Positions 1 to 8,902 of a stretch of DNA of 64,000 bases are shown one piece after another (positions within the stretch are counted from its first letter, which is position 1; each line of letters starts with the position of its first letter). Under the pieces are notes generated by a model that was not told the DNA's origin, did not search any database, and saw only the letters and a list, made by a program, of their open reading frames with translations. Origin of the DNA: a bacterium (GTDB lineage: Bacteria > Pseudomonadota > Alphaproteobacteria > Rhodobacterales > Rhodobacteraceae); assembly GCA_016124195.1 (NCBI GenBank), contig WGOE01000010.1:1-64000 (forward strand). Direction: 5' to 3'. The position numbers and the translations under genes are program-made.

Positions 1-47
1 ATGGATTTGGCGATGTCCAGTCCGACAAGCGCAATTGGCTCAGTCAT
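1..47 (-). CDS. IS110-family transposase, N-terminal fragment cut by window edge
   Basis: Only the first 15 codons are inside the window: an ATG at 47 preceded by a purine-rich GGGAGGG-type ribosome site, reading MTEPIALVGLDIAKS. The GLDIAKS stretch with its early Asp is the usual start of the DEDD-type transposase/recombinase domain of IS110/IS1111 elements. Family assignment rests on this short motif only. The insertion would lie just downstream of the aldo/keto reductase gene, whose 3' end is 80 bp away. The element's ends cannot be defined from here. Confidence 0.5.
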   Translation of the reverse strand, partial: MTEPIALVGLDIAKS

Positions 48-127
48 CTCTACCCTCCCTGTTGCCGATCTGCCGCTTCAGCTTGCACCAACATTTGGGG
101 GTTGGGCGAGAGGGGGCATCCATGCCA

Positions 128-1093
128 TCACGCCGAGGCGCTGGCCAGATCGCGCAGGTCTTCGGCCGACAGGGCCAGCTTGGCCGCCGCCACCAGGTCG
201 GCAACCTGCGCCGCCGTGGTGGCCGAGGCGATCGGGCCGGTCAGACCGGGCTGCGCCGCCACCCAGGCCAGCGCCACCTGGGCCGGATTGGCGCCGTGCC
301 GGGCCGCCACCGCGTCCAGCGCGTCCAGAATGGCAAAGCCGCGCGGGGTCATGTAGCTTTCCAGCTTGCCGGCCCTCGTCTTGCCCGCAATTGCGGCCTT
401 GTCGCGGTAAAGCCCGGACAGAAAGCCCGAGGCCAGGCCGTAATAGGGGATCACCCCCAGCCCCTCGGCCCTGCACAGATCAAGCAGCGGTCCTTCAAGC
501 GAGGCGCGGTCATAAAGGTTGAATTCCGGCTGGATCGAGGAATAGCGCGGCAGCCCTTCGCGGTCTGCGGTGTCAAGCGCGGCGCGCAGCTGCGCCGCGC
601 TGAAGTTCGACGCGCCGATCGAGCGGACCTTGCCGGCCTTGATCAGCCGGTCATAGGCCGAAAGTGTTTCCTCGTGCGGGGTGCTGTCGTCGGGCCGGTG
701 CGAGAAGTAGTGGTCGATCACCTCGACCCCCAGCCGCCTGAGGCTGCCTTCGACCGCCTGTTCGATCCAGCGCGCCGACAGGCCGATGGCGGGCCGGCCC
801 GCGGGGTCGCGCCCCATCTCCGACCCGACCTTGGTGATCAGCACGACGGTGTCGCGCCTGCCCGGACGCGCCTTGAGCCAGCGCCCGATGACGGATTCGC
901 TCTCGCCGCCCGTATGGCCGGGCGCCCAGCGGGAATAGACATCGGCCGTATCGATGGCGTTCAGGCCCGCATCGGTCGCGGCATCCAGCACGGCGAAGCT
1001 CGCGGTCTCGTCGGCGGACCAGCCGAAGACATTGCCGCCCAGCACGACAGGGGCGACGGTCAGGCCGGAATGGCCGAGGGGGCGATACTGCAT
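128..1093 (-). CDS. Aldo/keto reductase
   Basis: A 321-residue cytoplasmic NADPH-dependent oxidoreductase of the aldo/keto reductase superfamily, with a full-length single TIM barrel. The catalytic tetrad is visible: Asp and Tyr in AIDTADVYS, Lys in LITKVGSEM and His in VIDHYFSHRPD. The C-terminal half keeps the SIGASNF and IPYYGLASGFLSG segments usual in the subgroup acting on sugars and small aldehydes. The ATG at 1093 follows an AGGAG site. It stands alone, upstream of the putative IS element, so its substrate cannot be inferred from neighbours. Confidence 0.88.
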   Translation of the reverse strand: MQYRPLGHSGLTVAPVVLGGNVFGWSADETASFAVLDAATDAGLNAIDTADVYSRWAPGHTGGESESVIGRWLKARPGRRDTVVLITKVGSEMGRDPAGRPAIGLSARWIEQAVEGSLRRLGVEVIDHYFSHRPDDSTPHEETLSAYDRLIKAGKVRSIGASNFSAAQLRAALDTADREGLPRYSSIQPEFNLYDRASLEGPLLDLCRAEGLGVIPYYGLASGFLSGLYRDKAAIAGKTRAGKLESYMTPRGFAILDALDAVAARHGANPAQVALAWVAAQPGLTGPIASATTAAQVADLVAAAKLALSAEDLRDLASASA

Positions 1094-1583
1094 GCGAACT
1101 CCTGTTGCGGTTGTCGTTGAGCGTCAGCGCGCGGGCTGGCCAGCGGCGCACCGGACAAGACCCGCGGCACGCACTGCCTCTATCTGGGGCAAAGCCCTGC
1201 CATTGTCGATGTCCGTGATCGGTTGCGCTGCCAATGCCGGCTGCCGGGGCCGGATCGGACTGTCGTCCGAAATCAGGGGCGGGCCGGACAACCCTTGCCT
1301 CGGATTCTAGGCGTTATTCCCCGTCGCCTGCGCCGCGCCGCTTGATCTCGCGGCAAATCTGTCTCATCTATGGCGCGCCACGGAGGGCGTTCTGACTTCT
1401 CGGGAAATGGCTGCCGCATGACACTTTGCTCCAGACGCGACAGGATGATGGGGTGCGGTCCGCTCGCCCTGTCCGGTCGTGCCGGGCAAAGGCGCAAGCC
1501 AGCCGGAACGCTCTGTCGGTCGATGCCCAGTTCAGCCTTTCTGATCCGGCCTCACGGTCCTTTTTGATCCTCAGGAGATTGCC
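1094..1583. other. Gene-free stretch between divergent genes
   Basis: About 490 bp between the aldo/keto reductase (leftward) and the secreted-protein gene (rightward). Short open frames here have no recognisable protein character, start signals or coding bias. The region presumably holds both promoters. The ribosome site CAGGAG for the gene at 1584 is visible at its right end. No RNA gene or clear repeat was seen. Confidence 0.5.
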
Positions 1584-3029
1584 ATGAAGACGTCGCACGC
1601 CCTAGCTCTTGTTCCCTTTCTGATGGCCTCGACGGCGATGGCGGACACCGCCACGCAGGATGGCGCCGATCATCTGGCCCAGGTCTTTCAGACCTATCTT
1701 GGTGCGACCGAGGGTGTGGTGGCCGTGGCCCCGAACGGCGACAGCTATGATCTGACGCTGGACCCGACGCCCTTGATCGAATTGGGCAAGGACCAGGGCA
1801 TGACCGGCACCGTCACACCGCTGGAGTTGTCGCTGACCGACAATGGCGATGGCACCTGGGCCGTGTCGATGGATCAGGCGATCTCGATCGCCGTGGCCAA
1901 GGCCGGCGCTTTCGATGTCAAGGAAGACATCGGCCAGCAGACGCTGGAAGGCACTTTCGATGAAAAGCTGATGACCTTCAGCAAGCTCAGCGGCACCTTC
2001 TCGGGCGTCAAGCTCAGCCAGACGATGCAGACCCCCGATGGCAAGTCCTCTGCCGCGGAAGTTGCCATCGACAAGGGCACGATCGAGGCCACGGCGACCG
2101 CCGGCGCCTCGGGCGGGGCCGATACGGTGGCGACCCTGTCCGCCTCGGGCCTGTCCGAGACGATCACCACGCCTGGCGCAGATGGCCAGCCCGGCATGCC
2201 GATGTCGGTCAAGGCCGAAGGCGTCAGTGAAACCCTGAACGGCACGGGCTTTGTCTTCGACGGCATCTACAAGACCGTGGCCTGGGTCGTGGCCCACCCG
2301 GACGAAGCCTCGAAAAAGGCGGACAAGGCCGGCCTGAAGTCGATCCTGTCCGAAGCCATGCCCTTCTTCGCCAATCTCAGCGGCACTGGCACCGTGACCA
2401 AACTGTCGGTCGATACCCCGATGGGCATGGTTGGCCTGGACGAGATCAGCTTCACCGCCGACATCAACGGCGCCGTGGCGGACGGCAAGTTCCGCGAGTC
2501 GATCTCGCTGTCGGGTCTGACGCTGCCGCCGGGTCTGGTGCCGGCCTGGGCGGCCCCGATCCTGCCGGCCAAATTGTCCATTGACGCGCAGGTCACCGAT
2601 TTTGACGCCGCCGCCGGCCTGACCACCGCGCTCGACTATCTGGACCTGCCCGATGGCATGGCCGATACCACGGCGCTGGATGCCAAGCTGAAGGCTGCCT
2701 TCCTGCCCAAGAATACCGTGACCATCACGCTCAACCCCGGCGGCCTGTCCGGCGACGGCTACCAGCTGACCTATGAAGGCAGCATGGTCGCGGGCCCCGA
2801 CATGCCGATCCCGACCGGCACCGCCAAGGTCACGCTCGCCGGCGCCGACAAGCTGCAAGCCGCCCTGAACAATGCGCCCGACGACATCAAGGGCCAGGCG
2901 ATGATGGGCTTCGGCATGGCGCAGGGCATGGCCAAGAAGGACGCGAGCGGCAATCTGGAATGGGATATCGACGCGACCAAGCCGGGCTCGGTCTCGGTCA
3001 ACGGCACGCCGATGATGGGCGGGAATTGA
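1584..3029 (+). CDS. Secreted/periplasmic protein of unknown function
   Basis: A 481-residue protein with a clear Sec signal peptide (MKTSHALALVPFLMASTAMA, probable cleavage after AMA). The mature part is acidic and rich in Gly, Thr and Asp, with repeated beta-strand-like segments and no Cys. This suggests a periplasmic all-beta protein. Its length and composition recall the uncharacterised DUF2125-type proteins of Rhodobacterales, but I cannot confirm membership. The start follows a CAGGAG site eight bases upstream. The GNAT gene begins within its stop codon, so the two are probably co-translated. Confidence 0.75.
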   Translation: MKTSHALALVPFLMASTAMADTATQDGADHLAQVFQTYLGATEGVVAVAPNGDSYDLTLDPTPLIELGKDQGMTGTVTPLELSLTDNGDGTWAVSMDQAISIAVAKAGAFDVKEDIGQQTLEGTFDEKLMTFSKLSGTFSGVKLSQTMQTPDGKSSAAEVAIDKGTIEATATAGASGGADTVATLSASGLSETITTPGADGQPGMPMSVKAEGVSETLNGTGFVFDGIYKTVAWVVAHPDEASKKADKAGLKSILSEAMPFFANLSGTGTVTKLSVDTPMGMVGLDEISFTADINGAVADGKFRESISLSGLTLPPGLVPAWAAPILPAKLSIDAQVTDFDAAAGLTTALDYLDLPDGMADTTALDAKLKAAFLPKNTVTITLNPGGLSGDGYQLTYEGSMVAGPDMPIPTGTAKVTLAGADKLQAALNNAPDDIKGQAMMGFGMAQGMAKKDASGNLEWDIDATKPGSVSVNGTPMMGGN

Positions 3030-3490
3030 GCGTAACAATCGCCCGGGAAAGCCCGACCCGCCCGGATCTCGCGCTGCTTTTTGCCCGCCACACGGCGGAC
3101 ATGCATGCCGATACGCCGCCCGAAAGCATCCATATGATGGATGCGGGCGCCTTGGATGTGGCCGAGGTCTTCTTTTATGTCCTGCGGATCGAAGGGGCGC
3201 CCGTCTGCATGGGCGCTTTCAAACGGTTTGAGCCGGGTCATGCCGAGGTCAAGTCGATGCATGTGCTGCACGAATACCGCGGCAAGGGCCTGTCTCGGCA
3301 GATGCTGGACCATCTTCTGACCGCGGCCCGGGCCGAGGGGATCATGCGGCTCAGCCTCGAGACCGGCTCGCAAGACATGTTCCGTCCGGCGCGGCTGCTC
3401 TATGAACGCGCAGGCTTCGTCGAATGCGCCCCCTTTGGCACCTATGTGCTGGACCCGAACTCGATTTTCATGACGCGCACCCTTGCGTGA
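3026..3490 (+). CDS. GNAT-family N-acetyltransferase
   Basis: A 154-residue acetyl-CoA-dependent acetyltransferase. Acetyl-CoA motif A is seen as VKSMHVLHEYRGKGLSRQML, with the R-G-K-G loop that binds the pyrophosphate. The C-terminal LYERAGFVECAPFGTYV segment is typical of the phosphinothricin/YafP-like subgroup. I prefer the TTG at 3026, which overlaps the upstream TGA and has GGGCGGGA in front. A longer reading from 2960 would lie inside the preceding gene and adds residues unlike the family. The substrate is unknown. Confidence 0.8.
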   Translation: MSVTIARESPTRPDLALLFARHTADMHADTPPESIHMMDAGALDVAEVFFYVLRIEGAPVCMGAFKRFEPGHAEVKSMHVLHEYRGKGLSRQMLDHLLTAARAEGIMRLSLETGSQDMFRPARLLYERAGFVECAPFGTYVLDPNSIFMTRTLA

Positions 3491-3521
3491 CGCGCCGGCC
3501 TGCCGCAAAAGAGGGCCGTGC

Positions 3522-3598
3522 GGCCCCGTAGCTCAACTGGATAGAGCAAGGACCTTCTAAGTCCGAGGTTGAGGGTTCGATTCCTTCCGGGGTCGCCA
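3522..3598 (+). tRNA. tRNA-Arg (anticodon TCT)
   Basis: A 77-base cloverleaf with acceptor stem GGCCCCG/CGGGGTC (one G-T pair), D-arm around GCTCAACTGGATAGAGC, and anticodon loop CTTCTAA giving anticodon TCT, which reads AGA. The T-arm contains GGTTCGATTCC and CCA is encoded. It lies 31 bp after the GNAT stop. No integrase or duplicated 3' end was seen nearby. Confidence 0.95.
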
Positions 3599-3793
3599 TT
3601 AGCGGCGGGGGGCCTGTATCGGTCAGAAGGCCGAACCGATGCCGCATAGCAGGCCGACATCCGCCGCAGGAAGCGACCGCGTCCATGAAACGCGACGGGC
3701 TGCGATTTTCGTGCTATGTTGATCTGACTTTGATGTCCTGGGACCCGGCCGCCTTGTTGCGGACGGCACACCGAAAAGGGTGGAGGAACTGTC

Positions 3794-4660
3794 ATGGTCG
3801 ACACAATCGGCAATCCCGTGACCTGGGCCGCGCGGCTGATCGGCGGCGGCGCGCGTCGGGTCGAGGCGGGCACTTCGGAAATATCGGGCGAGGATACCGC
3901 GCCCATCGTCATCACGGGCCTGCGCTTGGGCGATCTGCGCCTCGCTCTCAGATCCGGCCTGGATGATTTCATGGCCTTGCGCACCGATGTCATGTTCATC
4001 GTGGTGATCTATCCGATCATCGGCCTGATGCTGATGGGCCTCGCGATGAACCGGAACATGCTGCCCATGGTTCTGCCGATGATCTCGGGCTTTGCACTGC
4101 TGGGGCCGGTCGCGGCGGTTGGGCTTTACGAGATGAGCCGACGGCGCGAAATGGGCCTCAAGACGACATGGGGCGACGCCTTGGGGGTTCTTGAGGCGCC
4201 GTCGATCTTTCCGATCCTGGTGCTGGGCTTCTATCTCTTCGCGGTCTTCATCGTCTGGCTGATCTTTGCCAATTCGATCTACAGCCTGACGCTGGGGCCC
4301 GAACCGCCCGCTTCGCTTGCGACCTTCGGGCGTGACATCTTCACCACCAGCGCGGGTTGGGTCATGCTGATCGTGGGCTGTGCCGTTGGCTTTGTCTTTG
4401 CCGCAACGGTCCTGACGATGAGCCTGATCTCGTTCCCGCTGCTGGTGGATCGCCATGTCGGGCTGGTCAGGGCGGTCGTGACCTCGATCACCATCGCGCG
4501 GCGCAATCCGGTGGTGGTTGCCGCCTGGGGGGCCATCGTGGTCGTGGCCCTGGGGGTCGGAGTGGCCACCATGTTCGTTGGCCTGATCGTGGTTCTGCCG
4601 GTTCTGGGTCATGCCAGCTGGCATCTTTACCGCCGCGCGGTCGCACCCCCGGTCCGGTAG
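3794..4660 (+). CDS. DUF2189 inner-membrane protein
   Basis: A 288-residue polytopic membrane protein of the DUF2189 family, whose function is not established. After about 55 cytoplasmic residues there are some six hydrophobic segments, starting with VMFIVVIYPIIGLMLMGLAM and ending with AAWGAIVVVALGVGVATMFV. The DLRLALRSGLDDF segment before the first helix and the final GHASWHLYRRAV are family-typical. The ATG at 3794 follows GGTGGAGGAA. It is a single gene between tRNA-Arg and a convergent glycosyltransferase. Confidence 0.85.
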   Translation: MVDTIGNPVTWAARLIGGGARRVEAGTSEISGEDTAPIVITGLRLGDLRLALRSGLDDFMALRTDVMFIVVIYPIIGLMLMGLAMNRNMLPMVLPMISGFALLGPVAAVGLYEMSRRREMGLKTTWGDALGVLEAPSIFPILVLGFYLFAVFIVWLIFANSIYSLTLGPEPPASLATFGRDIFTTSAGWVMLIVGCAVGFVFAATVLTMSLISFPLLVDRHVGLVRAVVTSITIARRNPVVVAAWGAIVVVALGVGVATMFVGLIVVLPVLGHASWHLYRRAVAPPVR

Positions 4661-4671
4661 AGCGGGCAGGC

Positions 4672-5409
4672 TCAGGCAATCGGTTCCCAGAACGAGACGC
4701 CATCGACCAGCCGCTTGCGGGTGCCGTGTTCGGCAAGCCAGGCCCGGCCCAGATCGCGCACAACGGCCTTGCGGCCCGGCGCCTGCAATGGGTGATTGCG
4801 AAAGGCGCGGGTATAGTCCCCGAGGGCGGTGCCTTCGGCGAAGAGCTGCTTTTCGGGGTCCTTGGCCGGGTCCATCATCCCGGCACAGGTCCGCGCGAAG
4901 CTGGTCTTGATGAAAGAGGGCGAGGTCGCGAAGAGCGGCCGGTCCTGGTGCACCCGCTTGAGGAATTTGAGCCCGAGAATGTTGCGCCAGGTGGTCTTGT
5001 AGGAATAGGTCCGCGGCAGGTAAAGCCGATCGAGGCTGGCCAGTTGCACCTGCACGACCGGCCCCCTCAGGCGGGGTTCGATCTGATCCGGCGTCACCGG
5101 GACCAGAACTTCCCAGTCATCCTCCATGTGCAGGAAGTAATCCGAGGTCGGCTTTTGCCACAGACGCCGGACCGCCGCGCCGAAAGACGGCGTCTCAGGG
5201 CGCGAAATCTCGACCGATTTGAAGTGGTTGCGCAAGAGCGCCTCGCACTGGTCGCCCTCGGCCTCGGTTCCGCAGAACGGGTCTATGTTGGCATAGACCG
5301 TGCCGGGTGCGAAATTGGCGATGATCCCGGCGCCGAACGAGGCCAGCGTGCGTTCCAGCAGATCGGGGCGGCGGCCGCAGACTATGGTGATATCCAACTC
5401 TTGCTCCAA
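4672..5409 (-). CDS. Glycosyltransferase family 2-like protein
   Basis: A protein of about 245 residues with a GT-A-type N-terminus: the strand LDITIVCGRRPDLLERTLAS and an acidic HMEDDWEVL segment resembling the DXD-type metal/nucleotide-sugar site. It lacks other diagnostic motifs, so donor and acceptor are unknown. The start is uncertain: TTG at 5409 is the longest reading, while a TTG four codons later has GGAG in front; no ATG fits. It diverges from the GT2 gene at 5566, next to the nucleotide-sugar cassette, suggesting a role in surface glycan assembly. Confidence 0.65.
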   Translation of the reverse strand: MEQELDITIVCGRRPDLLERTLASFGAGIIANFAPGTVYANIDPFCGTEAEGDQCEALLRNHFKSVEISRPETPSFGAAVRRLWQKPTSDYFLHMEDDWEVLVPVTPDQIEPRLRGPVVQVQLASLDRLYLPRTYSYKTTWRNILGLKFLKRVHQDRPLFATSPSFIKTSFARTCAGMMDPAKDPEKQLFAEGTALGDYTRAFRNHPLQAPGRKAVVRDLGRAWLAEHGTRKRLVDGVSFWEPIA

Positions 5410-5565
5410 TCGCCGGGCAATGGGTCGGGCATATCCCGCCGGGCATTTCTGTCAACCCAAATGTGCGAGCCATCGTGCCACGCTCTGTCGGGATTGCCGC
5501 TTGACGCGCCTTGTCCTAAGAACGCCCGGAGCCGCCGCGGTTGAATCTGTCAGGAGATGCCTGCA

Positions 5566-6432
5566 ATGCCCAGAATAGGCGTCGCAATTCCCACCAAGAA
5601 CCGCGCGGACCTGCTGCGCGAGACGCTGATCTGCCTCAAGGACCAGACTGCCGCGGCGTTCGAGGTTCTGGTGCTCGACAACGATTCGACCGATGCCACC
5701 CCGCAGGTCTTTGCCGAGACGGTCGGCGACGATCCGCGGTTTCGCTACAGCAAGCAGGACAGTGGCGTGCCGATGTTGCGCAACTTCTTGGATGCCATGG
5801 AGGCCATGCCAGCCGATTACTTCATGTGGCGGGCCGACGACGACCTGTCCGCCCCGAATTATATCGAACGGCTGGCGCAGGCGCTGGATGCGGCGCCCGA
5901 GGCCGATCTGGCGATCTCGGCCCTGCGGCGCTGGCACACGGAAACGGACGAGGTCAAGCTGATCCCCATGCCGGATTTTCCCGCCGGCGATGCCATCGAC
6001 CGCACCGTCCATCTTTTGCGCAACAAGCGGCCGACCTGGATCTACGGCCTGTGGCGGCGCCCGGCACTGGTGCACAATCTGGCCCGGGTGGGCGATCGGT
6101 ATCCCTATGCCTGGGCTTGGGACCATCTGCTGATGATGCCCTCGGTCCTGGCGGGCCGGGTGACGATCGCGCAGGACACCTGGTTCGTGCAGCGCATCAT
6201 GGGTCGCGGCGCCTATGAATTGGCCAACCGCGAGCGCCTGGCCGCGCGTCAGCTTTATGCCCGGATCTGCGCTGACCTTCTGGCCGACATCGACGTGCCG
6301 CCCGCGCGCCTGCCCGCGTTGCAGGCGGCGCTTGAGTTCCATCTCGATGACCGCGTCGGGCCGCTGAAAAAACTCAGGCGGCGCGTGCTGAAGGAAAGAC
6401 TACTTGCCACGCTCGGCCTGCGGCGGCATTAG
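5566..6432 (+). CDS. GT2-family glycosyltransferase
   Basis: A 288-residue GT-A glycosyltransferase. The N-terminal strand [18 protein letters not shown] and [13 protein letters not shown] are the usual GT2 signature, and [17 protein letters not shown] supplies the DXD-type site. It is predicted to act at the cytoplasmic membrane face, adding a sugar to a lipid-linked or lipopolysaccharide acceptor. The ATG at 5566 is chosen because AGGAG at 5552-5556 is well spaced for it, whereas the ATG at 5557 abuts the site. It precedes rfbF by 116 bp and probably uses that cassette's product. Confidence 0.85.
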   Translation: MPRIGVAIPTKNRADLLRETLICLKDQTAAAFEVLVLDNDSTDATPQVFAETVGDDPRFRYSKQDSGVPMLRNFLDAMEAMPADYFMWRADDDLSAPNYIERLAQALDAAPEADLAISALRRWHTETDEVKLIPMPDFPAGDAIDRTVHLLRNKRPTWIYGLWRRPALVHNLARVGDRYPYAWAWDHLLMMPSVLAGRVTIAQDTWFVQRIMGRGAYELANRERLAARQLYARICADLLADIDVPPARLPALQAALEFHLDDRVGPLKKLRRRVLKERLLATLGLRRH

Positions 6433-6548
6433 TCTTTCGGTCGTCCGGGGCAGGGGCGCAATGTGGCTGCCCCAAGCGATACAACGGTCGAGACGACCTT
6501 CAGGGCTTGGGGCCGCTGAAGGACCGGCAGGAAGGAACGGCAAGGCAG

Positions 6549-7316
6549 ATGAAGGCGGTCATCCTCGCGGGCGGGCTTGGAACGCGGATCAGCGAGGAAT
6601 CGCACCTGCGCCCCAAACCCATGATCGAGATCGGCGGCCGGCCGATCCTGTGGCATATCATGAAGCTCTACGGCCATCACGGCATCAGCGAATTCGTGAT
6701 CTGCTGCGGCTACAAGGGCTATGTCATCAAGGAATATTTCGCGAACTACTTCCTGCACATGTCCGACGTGACCTTCGACATGCGTTCGAACAGCATGGAA
6801 GTGCATCACCGCACCGCCGAACCCTGGCGGGTCACGCTGGTCGATACCGGCGAGACGACGCTGACCGGGGGGCGGCTCAAGCGCGTGGCCGATCATCTGG
6901 ACGGGACCTTCTGCCTGACCTATGGCGATGGAGTCTCGGACGTGAACATCGCCGATCTGGTGCGTTTTCACCGTGCAGCCGGCACCGAGGCGACCGTCAC
7001 CGCCATCCAGCCCGAAGGTCGCTTTGGCGCGCTGGAAATCGTCGACGACCGGGTCAGCGCCTTCGAGGAAAAGCCGCGCGGTGACGGTCGCTGGATCAAC
7101 GGCGGCTTTTTCGTCTGCGAGCCTTCCGTTCTGGCGCGGGTCGAAGGCGACCAGACCGCCTGGGAAAGCGAGCCTTTGAAGCAGCTGGCCTCGGACGGGC
7201 AACTGGCTGTCTACCGCCATCAGGGCTTCTGGGCCGCGATGGACACGATGCGCGACAAGATGCGGCTCGAGGCGCAATGGGCCGAGGGGCGCGCGCCCTG
7301 GAAGGTCTGGGGCTGA
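6549..7316 (+). CDS. rfbF: Glucose-1-phosphate cytidylyltransferase
   Basis: A 255-residue enzyme making CDP-glucose from CTP and glucose 1-phosphate, the entry step to CDP-6-deoxyhexoses. It begins with the nucleotidyltransferase loop [18 protein letters not shown] and [34 protein letters not shown] is characteristic of RfbF rather than of dTDP or UDP enzymes. Length matches the usual 257 residues. The start at 6549 puts the first residue at the conserved MKAVILAGG. rfbG starts three bases after the stop. Confidence 0.93.
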   Translation: MKAVILAGGLGTRISEESHLRPKPMIEIGGRPILWHIMKLYGHHGISEFVICCGYKGYVIKEYFANYFLHMSDVTFDMRSNSMEVHHRTAEPWRVTLVDTGETTLTGGRLKRVADHLDGTFCLTYGDGVSDVNIADLVRFHRAAGTEATVTAIQPEGRFGALEIVDDRVSAFEEKPRGDGRWINGGFFVCEPSVLARVEGDQTAWESEPLKQLASDGQLAVYRHQGFWAAMDTMRDKMRLEAQWAEGRAPWKVWG

Positions 7317-7319
7317 GGC

Positions 7320-8360
7320 ATGGGGTTCTGGCAAGGCAGGCGCGTGCTGGTGACCGGGCATACCGGGTTTAAGGGGTCCTGGCTTTGCGAGCTCCTTTTG
7401 GGCGAGGGCGCGCGGGTTTCTGGCCTCGCCCTGCCGCCCGAGGGGACGCCGGCGCTGTTCGATCAGCTTGGCCTTGCCGCGCGGATGGATCATGCCGTGG
7501 TCGACCTGCGCGATGCGGCGGCGGTGGCGGCGCGGGTCGCCGCGGTGGCGCCCGAGGTGGTCTTGCACCTTGGCGCGCAATCGCTGGTGCAACGGTCCTA
7601 TCGCCAGCCGGTCGAGACCTGGGCCACCAATGTGCTGGGCACCGTGCATCTTCTGGAGGCGCTGCGCGCGCTGCCCCGGGTTGCCGTGCTCGTGGTGACC
7701 ACCGACAAGGTCTATGAGAACCGCGAATGGGTGCATGGCTACCGCGAAACCGACCGTCTGGGCGGGCATGACCCCTATTCGGCCTCCAAGGCTGCGGCCG
7801 AAATCGCGGTGGACAGCTGGCGCAAGAGCTTTGGCGCGCCGGGTCTCTGGCTTGCCACGGCGCGGGCCGGCAATGTGATAGGTGGCGGCGATTGGGCCGA
7901 AAACCGTATCATCCCGGACCTTGCCCGCGCCTTTGCGGCTGGGCTGCCGCTGGAGGTGCGCAATCCCGGCGCTACCCGGCCCTTCCAGCATGTGCTTGAA
8001 CCGCTAGCAGGCTATCTGCGCCTGTGCGAAAACCTGTGGACCGGTAATCCGGCCTGGCAGGGCGCCTTCAACTTCGGCCCCGAGCCGGGCGATCTGATGA
8101 GCGTGCGCGATCTGGTGACGCAGGCGACCCGAACCTGGCCCGGCACATGGACCGACGCCTCCGACCCCGCCGCCCCGCACGAGGCCGGACGGCTCGCGCT
8201 GACCATCGACAAGGCGCGCTACGATCTGGGCTGGACGCCGCACTGGTCCATTGCCCGCGGCCTGCACGAGACGATCGCCTGGTACCGCGCGGTCCATGAG
8301 GGCGCCGACGCAGCCGCCCTGACCCGCGCCCAGATCGCAACGCATCGGGCCGGCCAATGA
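7320..8360 (+). CDS. rfbG: CDP-glucose 4,6-dehydratase
   Basis: A 346-residue short-chain dehydrogenase/reductase of the extended type that makes CDP-4-keto-6-deoxyglucose. It carries the NAD-binding RVLVTGHTGFKGSWLCELL, where GHTGFKGSWL is the RfbG version of GXXGXXG, then VVTTDKVYEN and the catalytic DPYSASKAAAE (Tyr-X3-Lys). Its final codons overlap the next gene by four bases. Together with RfbF it defines the sugar nucleotide of this cassette as CDP-linked. Confidence 0.93.
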   Translation: MGFWQGRRVLVTGHTGFKGSWLCELLLGEGARVSGLALPPEGTPALFDQLGLAARMDHAVVDLRDAAAVAARVAAVAPEVVLHLGAQSLVQRSYRQPVETWATNVLGTVHLLEALRALPRVAVLVVTTDKVYENREWVHGYRETDRLGGHDPYSASKAAAEIAVDSWRKSFGAPGLWLATARAGNVIGGGDWAENRIIPDLARAFAAGLPLEVRNPGATRPFQHVLEPLAGYLRLCENLWTGNPAWQGAFNFGPEPGDLMSVRDLVTQATRTWPGTWTDASDPAAPHEAGRLALTIDKARYDLGWTPHWSIARGLHETIAWYRAVHEGADAAALTRAQIATHRAGQ

Positions 8361-8902
8361 TCTTCACCCCCTTGCCCCTGTCCGGCGCCTTCCGCATCGA
8401 CCTTGACCGCCGCGCGGACGACCGGGGCTTCTTCGCCCGCCTGTTCTGTGCCCGCGAATTTGCCGCGCAGGGCCTGCCCGACCGCTGGGTGCAGATCAAC
8501 AACTCCTTCTCGCGCGCCAGGGGCACGCTGCGGGGTCTGCATTTCCAGCGCCCGCCGATGGCCGAGGTCAAGATGGTGCGCTGCCTGCAGGGGGCCGTCC
8601 TCGATGTGATCGTCGACCTCCGGGCCGGATCGCCGACCTATGGCCAATGGACCTCGGTCAAACTGGACGCCGAAAGCCGCGCGATGATCCTGGTGCCCGA
8701 GGGCTTCGCCCATGGCTTTCAGACCCTGCGTCCCGATACCGAACTGCTGTATCTGCATTCGCAATTCTACAGCCCCGAACACGAAGGCGGTCTGGCGCAT
8801 GACGACCCCCGGCTGGCCATTCCCTGGCCGCTCGAGGTGACCGGGCTGTCGCCGCGCGATGCCGCCTTTCCGACCCTTGACGCGCTGGAGCCGATCCGAT
8901 GA
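8357..8902 (+). CDS. dTDP-4-dehydrorhamnose 3,5-epimerase family protein (RfbC/RmlC-like)
   Basis: A 181-residue cupin-fold sugar-nucleotide epimerase. RmlC-type signatures are present: DRRADDRGFFARLFC, INNSFSRARGTLRGLHFQ with the catalytic His, MVRCLQGAVLDVIVDLR and VPEGFAHGFQTL. Its position after rfbG suggests it epimerises C3 and/or C5 of CDP-4-keto-6-deoxyglucose rather than a dTDP sugar; this is inference from context. It overlaps rfbG by four bases and the C-methyltransferase by four bases. Confidence 0.9.
   Translation: MIFTPLPLSGAFRIDLDRRADDRGFFARLFCAREFAAQGLPDRWVQINNSFSRARGTLRGLHFQRPPMAEVKMVRCLQGAVLDVIVDLRAGSPTYGQWTSVKLDAESRAMILVPEGFAHGFQTLRPDTELLYLHSQFYSPEHEGGLAHDDPRLAIPWPLEVTGLSPRDAAFPTLDALEPIR

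Noticed and set aside
1094-1583. Short frames between the aldo/keto reductase and the secreted protein as small genes
   Set aside because: No ribosome sites, no domains, and Arg/Pro-rich composition typical of random GC-rich frames.
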